NCBI RefSeq assembly: GCF_030052815.1
Contig: NC_079499.1
Location: 86,033,183-86,097,182 of the forward strand
DNA: 64,000 nt
Reading direction: 5' to 3'
Origin: Hevea brasiliensis
Lineage: Eukaryota; Streptophyta; Magnoliopsida; Malpighiales; Euphorbiaceae
Below are positions 8,015 to 18,000 of the stretch, one piece after another (the first letter of the stretch is position 1; every line of letters starts with the position of its first letter). The notes beneath the pieces were generated by a model, which had not been told where the DNA came from, searched no databases, and saw nothing but the letters and a program-made list of their open reading frames with translations. The translations under genes and the position numbers were made by a program.

Positions 8015-10309
8015 AAGAATAACACCACTCAATGGGATTCAGTTTGTCAAGAGGCTTTCGAGAAAATCAAGCATTACCTGTCAAACCCACCAGTATTGGT
8101 TCCACCAGTGGCTGGAAGGCCTCTGATTCTATATATGGCAGTCCAACAAAACTCAATGGGATGTGTTTTGGGGCAACATGATGATACCAGTCGAAAGGAA
8201 AGAGCAATTTATTACCTGAGCAAAAAGTTCAATGATTGTGAGTCAAGGTATTCTTTCCTAGAGAAAACTTGCTGCGCACTAGCTTGGACAGCGAATCGCC
8301 TCAAGCACTACATGTTGAATCACAAAACATGGCTCATTTCCAGAATGGATCCTATCAAGTATGTATTCGAAAGCCCATTCGTGTCGGGAAGGATAGCCAA
8401 GTGGCAGGTCATACTCTCCCAGTATGACATTGTCTATATGACTCGGAAAGCGATGAAGGGTAGCGTGATCGCCGATCTCTTAGCAGAGAACCCCATCCAG
8501 GATTATGAAGCTCTGGATTTTGAGTTCCCCGATGAGCATATTAATGAAGTAGACTGCGGAGAAGAGGAGCCAGCCAATGTTTGGGAAATGTATTTCGATG
8601 GAGCTGTCAATTTGTCTGGTAATGGAATCGGAGCTGTATTGGTATCCCCGGATGGGAAACACTTTCCGATAGCTATCAAGTTGAGATTTGACTGCACCAA
8701 CAACATCGTAGAATATGAAGCTTGTGTAATGGGTTTACAAGCGGCCATCGAAATGAAAGTCAGAAAGTTGGAGGTGTACGGAGACTCGTCCCTGATTATT
8801 TATCAAGTCAAAGGAGAATGGAAAACTAAGGATCCGAAACTAATCCCATATCAGAAGTACTTACTGGAACTGACTAAGAAATTCGAGGAAATCTCTTTCA
8901 CTCACCTTAGTCGAGATAAAAATCAATTTGCAGACGCCTTAGCCACCCTGGCTGTTATGACTCAGATGGAAGAAGGACAGACGACCCAGGTGCTAAAGAT
9001 TAAAGCAAGAAGTGAGCCGGCTTACTGCTTCATGATCGAAGAAGAACCTGATGGTAAACCTTGGTACCATGACATCTTGCTCTACATCAGAACCAGAGAA
9101 TTCCCCTCTGGGGCGAGCAAAAACGAAAGGAGGATGATTCGAAGATTAGCATTGGGATACTTCCCCAGTGGAGAAATCCTATACAAAAGGAGCTCCAACG
9201 GCGAATTGTTGAGATGTGTGGATGCAAAAGAGGCAAAGAAAATCCTTTTCGAGACTCATGAAGGGAATTGTGCAACCCATGCTAATGGGCATATGATGGC
9301 TAAGCAAATCATGAGACGGGGATATTTTTGGACCACCATGGAAAAGGACTGCATCGAGTATTTCCGACAGTGCCATAAGTGCCAAATCTACGCGGATCCA
9401 ATAAATGTTCCGCCTCACCAACTGTTCAATCTCGTGTCACCATGGCCTTTTGCAATGTGGGGCATCGATGTGATTGGTCCCATCAACCCTAAGGCATCCA
9501 ATGGGCATAGATTTATCCTGGTAGCTATCGATTATTTCTCTAAATGGGTCAAAGCGACATCATATGCTCACATTACGCATAACACATTTCTCAAATTCTT
9601 CAGAAATAATATTATCTGCCGGCACGGTCTCCCCAATGAAATTGTCACTGACAACGCCAAGAACTTGAATGGCCCAAAGATCCAGAAGTTATGTGATCAA
9701 CACAAGATTCAACATCTCAATTCCTCCCCATACCGTCCCCAGATGAATGGAGCAGTGAAAGCCGCAAACAAAAATATTAAGAGGATAATTCGAAAAATGA
9801 CGGTCACATATAGGGATTGGCATGATATGCTTCCCTACGCTCTTCACGCATACCGGACTTCTGTAAGGACCTCAACTGGTGCAACTCCTTATTCGTTGGT
9901 TTATGGGATGGAGGCTGTATTACCTATTGAGGTAGAAATTCTTTCTCTAAGAATTCTAAAAGAATCGGGGATTGATGAGTCAGAATGGATCCAGTCAAGG
10001 TTGGACCAATTAAATTTGCTAGATGAGAAGAGGCTAATGGCAGCATGTCACGGACAGCTGTACCAAAGAAGAATGGCCAGGGCATTTAACAAAAGTGTTC
10101 GCCTACTCGAATTTGAACTTGGGGACTTAGTTCTGAAGAAAGTGTTGCCAACTCAAAACGATCCCTGGGGCAAATGGTCACCAACCTACGAGGGTCCCTA
10201 TGTGGTTAAAAAGGCATTTTCTGGTGGAGCCTTGATCTTGACCCACATGGACGATGAAGAATTTCCAAGACCTGTGAATGCTGACACCGTCAAGAGATAC
10301 TATGCCTGA
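8015..10309 (+). CDS. pol: RNase H, archaeal-type RNase H and integrase part of pol (element T)
   Basis: The frame is open from just after the TGA at 8012 to TGA 10307-10309. Numbering from 8096: residues 1-150 are the ordinary RNase H/connection (RKERAIYYLSKKF, YSFLEKTCCALAW). Residues 163-290 are a second, archaeal-type RNase H (WEMYFDGAVNLSG, NNIVEYEACVMGL, VYGDSSLII, ADALATLA), a hallmark of Tat/Ogre elements. Integrase follows: HHCC zinc domain (H388 to C426/C429), then the catalytic core with D458 (GIDVIGP) and D519 (TDNA). The residue exactly where D,D-35-E needs Glu is K555 (GAVKAANK), from codon AAA at 9758-9760. The C terminus ends in the usual PRPVNADTVKRYYA. Integration activity should be lost. 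Confidence 0.94.
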   Translation, partial: KNNTTQWDSVCQEAFEKIKHYLSNPPVLVPPVAGRPLILYMAVQQNSMGCVLGQHDDTSRKERAIYYLSKKFNDCESRYSFLEKTCCALAWTANRLKHYMLNHKTWLISRMDPIKYVFESPFVSGRIAKWQVILSQYDIVYMTRKAMKGSVIADLLAENPIQDYEALDFEFPDEHINEVDCGEEEPANVWEMYFDGAVNLSGNGIGAVLVSPDGKHFPIAIKLRFDCTNNIVEYEACVMGLQAAIEMKVRKLEVYGDSSLIIYQVKGEWKTKDPKLIPYQKYLLELTKKFEEISFTHLSRDKNQFADALATLAVMTQMEEGQTTQVLKIKARSEPAYCFMIEEEPDGKPWYHDILLYIRTREFPSGASKNERRMIRRLALGYFPSGEILYKRSSNGELLRCVDAKEAKKILFETHEGNCATHANGHMMAKQIMRRGYFWTTMEKDCIEYFRQCHKCQIYADPINVPPHQLFNLVSPWPFAMWGIDVIGPINPKASNGHRFILVAIDYFSKWVKATSYAHITHNTFLKFFRNNIICRHGLPNEIVTDNAKNLNGPKIQKLCDQHKIQHLNSSPYRPQMNGAVKAANKNIKRIIRKMTVTYRDWHDMLPYALHAYRTSVRTSTGATPYSLVYGMEAVLPIEVEILSLRILKESGIDESEWIQSRLDQLNLLDEKRLMAACHGQLYQRRMARAFNKSVRLLEFELGDLVLKKVLPTQNDPWGKWSPTYEGPYVVKKAFSGGALILTHMDDEEFPRPVNADTVKRYYA

Positions 10310-10352
10310 AAAAAAAAATAAAAAAAAAAAAAAATAATAATAAAAAAAAGAG

Positions 10353-10524
10353 TAGGGGTGAAAACTCGAAAGGGCGCTCCTAGCAAAATGTGTGAAAGAA
10401 GGCGAAAACCCTCGAAGGGCACTTTCTGTAAAATGAGTGAAGGACGAAAACCCGAAAGGGCGTCCTGAAAAAGCGAGCTGAAAAGAAAAAAAAATCTAGG
10501 GGTGAAAACCCGAAAGGGCATCCC
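10353..10524 (+). repeat. Four bulged GNRA-type RNA hairpins (H1-H4) in element T 3' UTR
   Basis: Each copy has an outer stem, a constant AAAA on the 5' side, an inner CCC/GGG stem and a small loop. H1: stem 10353-10360 with 10375-10382 (8 pairs, some G-U), CTC/GGG inner stem, loop GAAA. H2: 10397-10404 with 10420-10427 (7 of 8 pairs), CCCT/AGGG inner stem. H3: AGGACG 10441-10446 with CGTCCT 10461-10466 (6 of 6), loop GAAA. H4: 10499-10504 with 10519-10524 (6 of 6), loop GAAA. Outer stems differ in sequence between copies but remain paired, which simple repeat descent does not explain well. Confidence 0.75.
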
Positions 10525-10903
10525 AAGAACCAAAAGGAGAAATAAGGAACGAGGCAATGAAACCGAGGATGGAAATAAACCGTCGTGGCACGAGGCTTCA
10601 GAGTACTTGAAATAATGGCGGTTAAAAGACTTCAAAGCTAACTACAAGGAATATGTGAGATCTGTCCTTGTACCCTTCTCCTTTGACACTGTACCTTTGT
10701 TTCCTAAAACCATAATAAAGTCATATTTTCCTATCTCTTTGCTTTTATCTTTCCTTCTTTAACATTGCCCTTCTTTAATCTTTTTACCTAATGCGCTATT
10801 AATCATTTAAATTTTTGCTATAAGATTTGGATTTTAAATTGATAACCTCACGTACTTTACTATGAGATTTGTAGGAAATGGCCACAAAAAAAAAAAAAAA
10901 AAA

Positions 10904-10979
10904 CTAGAGGTGAAAACCTGGAAGGGCGCTTCTAGTCAAATGGACGAAAGGAAAGTGAAAACCCACAAGGGCGCTTTTC
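10904..10979 (+). repeat. Two further copies (H5, H6) of the bulged hairpin
   Basis: H5: 10904-10912 pairs with 10927-10935 over 9 of 9 positions (including G-U), AAAA bulge 10913-10916, inner CCT/GGG, loop GGAA. H6: 10950-10957 pairs with 10972-10979 over 8 of 8 positions, AAAA 10958-10961, CCC/GGG, loop ACAA. Same architecture as H1-H4, separated from them by about 380 bp and a poly-A run. Confidence 0.75.
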
Positions 10980-11137
10980 GCAAAATAAGAAGAAAGTCAA
11001 GGGACATCCGAAGAAATGAGGTCGTAGGCCAAGTCCTGTAACTTGTCCTCCATTAATCATCGGCTTTCGGGATCCTGTTAAGTACACTTCATCGGGGAAG
11101 AACTTCTTGTGTCGAGATTACACTTGCTTTGTAAGTT

Positions 11138-11830
11138 GATTTTAATTTTTCCTGCATTTAAATTTCCTGTTATCAACCTCTGATTCCTTGATCTAAGTTG
11201 ATTTTAATTTTTCCTGCATTTAAATTTCCTGTTATCAACCTATGGTTCCTTGATTTAAGTTGATTTTAATTTTTCCTGCATTTAAATTTCCTGTTATCAA
11301 CCTCTGGTTCCTTGATCTAAGTTGATTTTAATTTCATGCATTTAAATTTCCTGTTATCAACCTCTGGTTCCTTGATCTAAGTTGATTTTAATTTTTCCTG
11401 TATTTAAATTTCCTGTTATCAACCTCTGGTTCCTTGATCTAAGTTGATTTTAATTTTTCCTGCATTTAAATTTCTTGTTACCAACCTCTGGTTCCTTGAT
11501 CTAAGTTGATTTTAATTTTTCCTGCATTTAAATTTCCTGTTATCAACCTCTGGTTCCTTGATCTAAGTTGATTTTAATTTCCTGCATTTAAATTCCCTAT
11601 TATCAACCTCTGGTTCCTTGATCTAAGTTGATTTTAATTTCCTGCATTTAAATTTCCTGTTATCAACCTCTGGTTCCTTGATCTAAGTTGATTTTAATTT
11701 CCTGCATTTAAATTTCTTGTTATCAACCTCTGGTTCCTTGATCTACGTTGATTTTAATTTTTTTGCATTTAAATTTCCTGTAATCAACCTCTGGTTCCTT
11801 GATCTAAGTTGATTTTAATTTTAATTTCCT
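11138..11830 (+). repeat. 62-bp tandem array, about 11 units, in element T 3' UTR
   Basis: Units run TTGATTTTAATTTTTCCTGC, ATTTAAATTTCCTGTTATCA, then ACCTCTGGTTCCTTGATCTA and AG. They are highly similar, differing by one to a few bases and by the length of the T run (some units 4-6 bp shorter). The last unit is degenerate. No ORF. Such arrays near the 3' end of Tat/Ogre elements are known as a source of satellite DNA. Confidence 0.93.
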
Positions 11831-11968
11831 GTGACCAACCTCATGGTTTCGACCCAAGTGGGTTTTAGCCTCCGGACTTTAATTTCAAATTTTAAATCGT
11901 CCAAAATATGGGTCTGAATCTTTACATAATTCCTACACGGGAAGATTTTTCCCTTCAATAGAAATTAT

Positions 11969-11983
11969 GTAAAGAGGGGCAGC
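11969..11983 (+). other. Polypurine tract of element T
   Basis: GTAAAGAGGGGCAGC immediately precedes the LTR start TGTCGACACC at 11984. This is where plus-strand DNA synthesis would be primed. Position against the LTR is exact apart from the trailing CAGC. Confidence 0.75.
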
Positions 11984-12221
11984 TGTCGACACCATATTTT
12001 GGCGGATCCCCCGAAATTAATAAGCTTGGAAGCCGATCCCCAACACAGTCCCCTTTGCCAACCGACCACACTTCCGATCTCCCCTCAAAAGGAATTTAAT
12101 TAATACCAAGTCTCCAGGTCATTTCAAGCCTCACCGATCCCTCAAACCAATTCTCAAGTCCCCTGATCATTTAATTATATTTCCGATCTTTCTTGTCAAA
12201 TAAGGTTAAACCAACATTAGG
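11984..12221 (+). repeat. 3' LTR of element T, first segment (interrupted by element A)
   Basis: Starts TGTCGACACC after the PPT and runs 238 bp until element A begins at 12222. The last five bases, TTAGG (12217-12221), are repeated at 35290-35294 where the LTR resumes. The homologous part of the 5' LTR lies before the window, so this is the only view of the LTR start. Confidence 0.9.
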
Positions 12222-12897
12222 TGTCACACCTTACCCCTCTGTAAGGTATAACATGATCCCTTAGAATACCTAATAAACTACCGAACTTCACCTACCGATA
12301 ACTCATTAAGTACCCTACAAGGGATTTTAAAACAATTTTCTTATTTTTGACAAGTGGTGAGCATTTTCTAATAAGTACTTAAAACATTTAGTTCAATTAA
12401 ATCTAGTTGGAAATTTTAGCCCATTTTCTTTTTCCGCAAATTTTATAAAACTTTTGACAGAGTTCCCTCTGTATTTTGAGAAAACAGTTCTTCAAATACC
12501 TGTAAAAAGCACTTCTAAAAATTTTTCTCAACAACTGCTTCAATTTCATACTCAATCTCAATCAATTTCTCAAATTCACAAGTTCAATAATTCTCAAAAT
12601 ACTGTCAATCAATATCATTCATATTTCATTAGAAACAAAACAATTTAGATACAACATTACAAAATTTACATTAAGAGAATTTCAAACTACAATAAATATA
12701 TTACAACTTTATACAAATTTTATACAAACTTTGTACAAGCTGCTCAAGACCGATTTTACATGTCCATACAATTACGTGCAATACATACATCAAAATGAAT
12801 ATTTACAGTCAGGGTATAAATTATACCCGATAACTTCTAGCAGGTGGCTCCCCTGTCCTCAGCAGCTCAATTTGCTGTTCCTCTAGTCTCTATATCT

Positions 12898-12936
12898 GCG
12901 ACAGCATAACAAGCTATCGCTGAGTAGTGAACTCAG
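12898..12936 (-). other. Paired stem-loops near LTR 3' end (element A left LTR)
   Basis: On the minus strand CTGAGT pairs with ACTCAG, followed at once by GCGATAGC pairing with GCTGTCGC (one G-U). The same two-hairpin block occurs in the LTRs of elements C, D and F. In the right LTR of A (32032-32070) three small differences fall exactly in this block and disrupt it. Confidence 0.65.
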
Positions 12937-14654
12937 TGGTGCACAAACTAATAATTTAAAACTTAATACAATTTATGCTTGACAATTCATAACAAATAGA
13001 ATTTTAAAATTTCTAGATTCTTCAAAATCCATGACCTTCAGAGATCAACATTTTCATTCATGCAAATTATTCATTCGAATAACATTTTGATCAAATAGTA
13101 ACTATTTATTTACATTTCTTTTAAATTCCGAGACAATGCAAAAATTTTTGAATCATTGACAAATTATTTATTTCAATCACAATTTATCAAATCATGCATA
13201 ATTTAAAGGGCGTTGCCAACAATACACACAGTCGAACCCATGACCCAAAATTCGAATAGATGCCGTGTTGTACACCACGACATTTCACATTCTCCCAATA
13301 ACCGAGGCTAAAAGGGAGAAACAAAGACTAGCTAGTATATATGAGTACTCATTCACATCATTCCCCAACTGGCAAGCCAGAGAGGAAGAAACTCGCCCCA
13401 TCAAGTGGAGGAGTTATCTCACTAGACAAGCTAATGAGAATTCACAACATATTTTGTCATGTCAACTGTGGTTTCAAATCATATTCAAAACAATTTTTAT
13501 TTACAAAGTGTTTACAAATCATCAGCATATTTAATCATCATAAATTCATGTTTAAGGTTGGCAACACATCAAACTTAATATTTACAATCATCAAAGCAAT
13601 GCAATAAATCCTTAAATGCATAAGAAAATTTATATTCAAATTATAGAATTTCATTCAATAAGTGAAAATTCTCAACACAACAAAAATCATGAATCATATA
13701 ATAAATTTATTTCAAATCAATTTGGAATTGAAAAAGAACAAAAGAGTTAGTTATGCACAAACCTCAAACGAGTCACCTGTTGGCCTTGACTCGACTCCTC
13801 GGGTTCTGTCCCGGTATTCTTTTCCACTGAAACACACAAATTTCGTAGTGTTTCAGTACCATAACTTAGCATAAATCCAATAATAAATTTAACTTCACTT
13901 TTACCTAGCTCTAACGTGCTAAATTTGATGTTCTTGAAATTTTGTGTTTTGGGTTACTATTCACTACACTATTCAAGTCAAATTGTTGACTTTTTAAGGC
14001 TTAATAGGTATGGGAACTCCAACTTCACCCACATACCATATTTTGGTCATTAACTTTGTTGGTTTTGGTCATTTTCTCAAAGCTTAGGTCTTTTAGGCAA
14101 AATTGCCAATTTTCGGTTTTAGAGTCCTAAGTTGCATTGTTTCATTGGTCCTTTTACTGTTAGAATTTGACAAATCTTCCTCCATACAAAATGTTCCTTA
14201 TTGTCTTAAGTGTATTCTCATTTTTGGATCACCCCAATTGGAGTTTTGTAGCTCAAGTTATGGCCAAAATACAATTACTGTTCACGTGCACTGTTCATAC
14301 TGGTATTTTGGTTCTGGCAGATTTTTGGTCCAACTTTGTTCAGTAATTTGATCAAGTTAAGTTCATAATTTGGTCTAACTTTCTTCATATGAAATGTTCT
14401 ACTATGTCTTAGGTTTCCATCGGTTCAAGAATCACCTAAATCCGAGTTTCCTAGAGAGAGTTATAGCCCTTCAAACATTACTGCTCAATGGCAATTCTGC
14501 AGAATCACAGGTACAGTAACTCAACTTTGTTCAATGATTTGAATGGGTTAATGGAATAATTTGGGTTGGTGTTCTTCATGAAAGTTTTAGATCTATATCA
14601 TATCTAATTGCTGGTAAAATTTCAGGTCATTTTGACCTTCCTAACTCGAGTTAT

Positions 14655-14685
14655 GACCAAATGAACAGTTACTGTTCATTTGGTC
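14655..14685. repeat. Perfect 31-bp palindrome in element A LTR
   Basis: GACCAAATGAACAGT, one T, then its exact reverse complement. Preserved at 33787-33817 in the other LTR. It is embedded in a region rich in TTTGGTC. Confidence 0.9.
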
Positions 14686-15036
14686 AGTTTGGTGCAGTGG
14701 CAGCCTGCTCTCATTTCACTTTGGTCAATTGGTTCACCCAGTTTTGGTCAGTTTTTGGGCATGGTTCCTCAATGAAAATTGTGCCCTTTTATGTCTATTT
14801 TCATCCCCAATTGGTGGCATATCAATTGGGCTTGTAAAATTCCCATTTTGGTCCTTCAAAGTAGGTTTGGTCATGCTGCTGGCGGCATGACCATTTGACC
14901 TACGAATTTGGTTTTCATTCCAACAATTCCCACGCATCTCTTTTGGTCATTATTGACCATTTTTCATCTCATAATAGACCAAAGTCATCATTTAAGCATT
15001 TCTCCAAAATTTGGTTCACAAACCCTAGCCTCCTAA

Positions 15037-18000
15037 TGTAACACCCCTAAGTTCGGTAGTGCGTTCTACTACTCCGGTGACCAGTGTTGTCCGGACAGCT
15101 AGGATGCCTAGAACCGTACTTCAATATGAGTGAGGAGACATAAAATAATGAAATACAAGAAAAGAAAGTACAAGAAAAACAAAGGAAAAATGATAGCAAA
15201 GAAATGTGACCAAGTTAAACGAGCCGAAAACCCTAGCGATGGGTGATCAGGAAGTCACGTGGACCGTTGACTAGCTCGGATCATGGAACCCTGGAAAACA
15301 TTTTTAGGACATAAATAGAACCTTATTGAAGAATTAATCTCATTAGAAAGATTAAAGAAAAATTAAATAAATAGTACAAAGAAAAGTGAGAAATCGAAAA
15401 ACAGACAAAACCCAGAATCTGAAAAAATCGGAACGAATCTAACAGGGGCATTATGGTCATTTGACACCCCGAATTGTATTTTGACCTAAATGTCCATTAA
15501 AAATAAATAGTATTACACTTAGAAAATAAAATGAAAAATTAAATTGGTGGTACCTAAAATAAATAGTGGAAATTAAGGGTTTAATGTGGAATTAAGGGAA
15601 ATTAAGTTTATTAAATGATTAAATGGTGTGAGTGGACCACTAAGAATTATAAAATGGGTTAAATATAATCATAAGTGGGCAGATTCCTCCCACTAAAACA
15701 TCATCTTCTTCAATTTTTCAACCATGCCGTAGCAAGCTCCCTAAGAAATCCTCCATAGCCATTTTTCATGCAAGCTTTCTTATCTCTCCATTTTCAACTC
15801 CAAGCTCTTAGGTCCTTTCATGAAAAATGGTCTACACATCACAAGGAAGATATTGATACCAATTTTGGGAAGTTTAAGCAAGGTTTAACAAGCTCCAAGC
15901 ATAAGGTAAGTTCATAATTTTGAGAATTTCTTTGTTAAAGTTTATGTGCATGTTATGGGTATTAGTTTGGTGAAGGAAAATTTTGAGTTTGATGGGTTAT
16001 TGTTGTTGTCATTTTGGACAGCCATGGTCACGTTTTTGATGAGGAAATTGTGCATATAATTGTTGAGAAATAATGTTGTTCATGGTGATTTAGTAACCTA
16101 GTGATTTAATGCATGTATATATGGTGAATTATACACTTTGATGGAAATTAACTTATGGTATGGCAATGTGATGTTGATGAGTGATTTGTGGCAGCTTGTG
16201 GACACTTGAGAAATGGTGTATATTGAAGGAAGTGTGGGCAGCATATTGACCTAGAAGGATGGATGTTATGTATGTAAATTAATGTTGTAAAGTGTATGTA
16301 AAGTTTGTAATGTTTAGGTGTATTTGTAATGGTACTTAGAATTATAATTGTGAATGATATTTGGTGTGTTAAGGGTGATTGGAATCTGCCCAAAATAATG
16401 CAAAGGTAATGTAGAAAATGTTGTTGGTAATGTGCCAAAACAGTTTGGTAGGGTATGGAAGTGAACCTTGCAAAGGTAAGTGTGTGTTTGAAGTTTGGGT
16501 GTGTAATGCATAGTGAGGGCAGTGTATATTTTGGCCTATAACCTTGAATGTGTAACCTTAATTAGTATGAGACCAATTTGAGGTGAAACTAGGCACAAAA
16601 TGTGCCAACTTTCATTGAGAAACCATGCCAAAATTCTGCTTGCAAGGTGACCTAAAAATTTGACCAATTCGGATTAGATGCAATTAGGACATGAAAAATG
16701 ACCAATTGGGCAGTAGTGAGTGTTTAGGCCATAACTCACTCAAACCAGGTCCAATTGACCTGAAATTTTGACCAAGAATAGTTAAGACCCATACCTACAA
16801 GTCTTATGAAGACACCAAAGCCCAGAAATGACCATAAGCAAGTCAAACAACTTGCACAAGTTCGGGTCCAAAACTGGCAGAACCAGAATTGACCAATTTG
16901 ACCTAAAATTGACCTAAAATGGTACCATTTGACCAGCAATAGTGTAATGACCATAACTTGGTCTACTTAACTCGGATTGACCTGAAATTTTGCACCGCGT
17001 GCAATAAGACCTAGATCTACAAGTTTGTAGTTTCGACCGAGACCAAAACCGAGGAACTAGATCGTCCGGTTAGGTCAAACCAGTGTTCCGGAATCCAGCA
17101 ATTTGCATTAAAATGCACTAAGCGAGGAAATGACTTTGGTAAAACATACCAAACCTAAAACCCTATCGAGTGTGACATATTAACGACACTAAAACCTAAT
17201 TTACCTAAAACGCATCGAGGGTCGGTATATTAGGTGATTAAGCGAATAATTGAGTTCTGCATTATTTACCAAACCCCATCGATAGAGATAGTTTAATTTG
17301 GTAATCAAACACTTCAAATTGTGTTTCTCGATTAACAAGGACTCAAAGAAAAGGGAAAGAAATACTGAGTCAAGACAAGGAGACAAATATCGAGGTTTGT
17401 GCACAACAAGCTTTCTTTTGAATTATTTTCAATGGAAATAAATATTGATTATTTGTATATCATTATTTTAAATTGTGGAAATGTGTTTGAGGAATATTTA
17501 TTGATTGAAAAATATTGTGAATAGTTTGAAATTGTGAAAAATGGTTTGAATGACATTGATGGATACTTATTGATTAAAAAGCATTAGAAATGGTTTGAAA
17601 CCACAGCTATCATGTATATTGATTGTATTCCTCTCTAGCTTGTCTAGTGGGATGAATTGAATTCCCTCTCTGGCTGAAGTGTTGAGGTGTGTGCCTGTTG
17701 AGGATGAATAGAATGAGTACTCATATTTTTGCTAGCTAGCCATGTTATTCCTCATTAGTCATCGACTTTTGGGATGAATTGAATACCTCATTAGCCATCG
17801 GCTTTTGGGATGAATTGAATTATGGATCATGATTAAGCTGTGTGATTTATTGATGTGTATTATGAGATTGTGAAATGGATTTAAACTCTCATTGACATAT
17901 ACTGTCTTTTGAATTCAAACCTGATCTGACTTATGGAAAATTATTGTGATATTGAGAAATGGAGTTTAAATTCTTGTTGACAATTATTGTCTTGAATTTA

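Larger units (their letters stand above)
10310..11137 (+). other. 3' UTR of element T: A-rich tracts and structured repeats
   Basis: Directly after the pol stop comes a poly-A/TAA tract (10308-10349), then four hairpin repeats (listed separately), AT-rich single-copy sequence (about 10530-10880), another poly-A run (about 10886-10903) and two more hairpin repeats. No coding signal is seen. This region lies between integrase and the PPT, where Tat elements often carry extra sequence. Confidence 0.6.
12222..15036 (-). repeat. 3' LTR of element A, segment 1
   Basis: Nearly identical to 31356-34167 of the other LTR. Together with 27182-28323 it forms an LTR of about 3.96 kb. It ends at the CCTAA target site where element C inserted. 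Many TTTGGTC/GACCAAA words occur between about 14040 and 14960. Short ORFs here are identical in the other LTR copy and show no coding features. Confidence 0.93.

Noticed and set aside
11138..11830. CRISPR-like regular repeats
   Set aside because: Units are directly adjacent without unique spacers, in a plant retrotransposon 3' UTR; this is a tandem array.
12454..13607. Small ORFs in element A left LTR, identical at 31588-32741
   Set aside because: Duplicated because they lie in LTRs; no codon bias or domain, and AT-rich reading frames of this size are expected by chance.
16148..16511. Antisense 96- and 65-codon ORFs repeated at 24606-24969
   Set aside because: They are identical only because the two LTRs of element C are. 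Composition is low-complexity (His/Tyr/Ile/Thr) and there is no recognisable domain.
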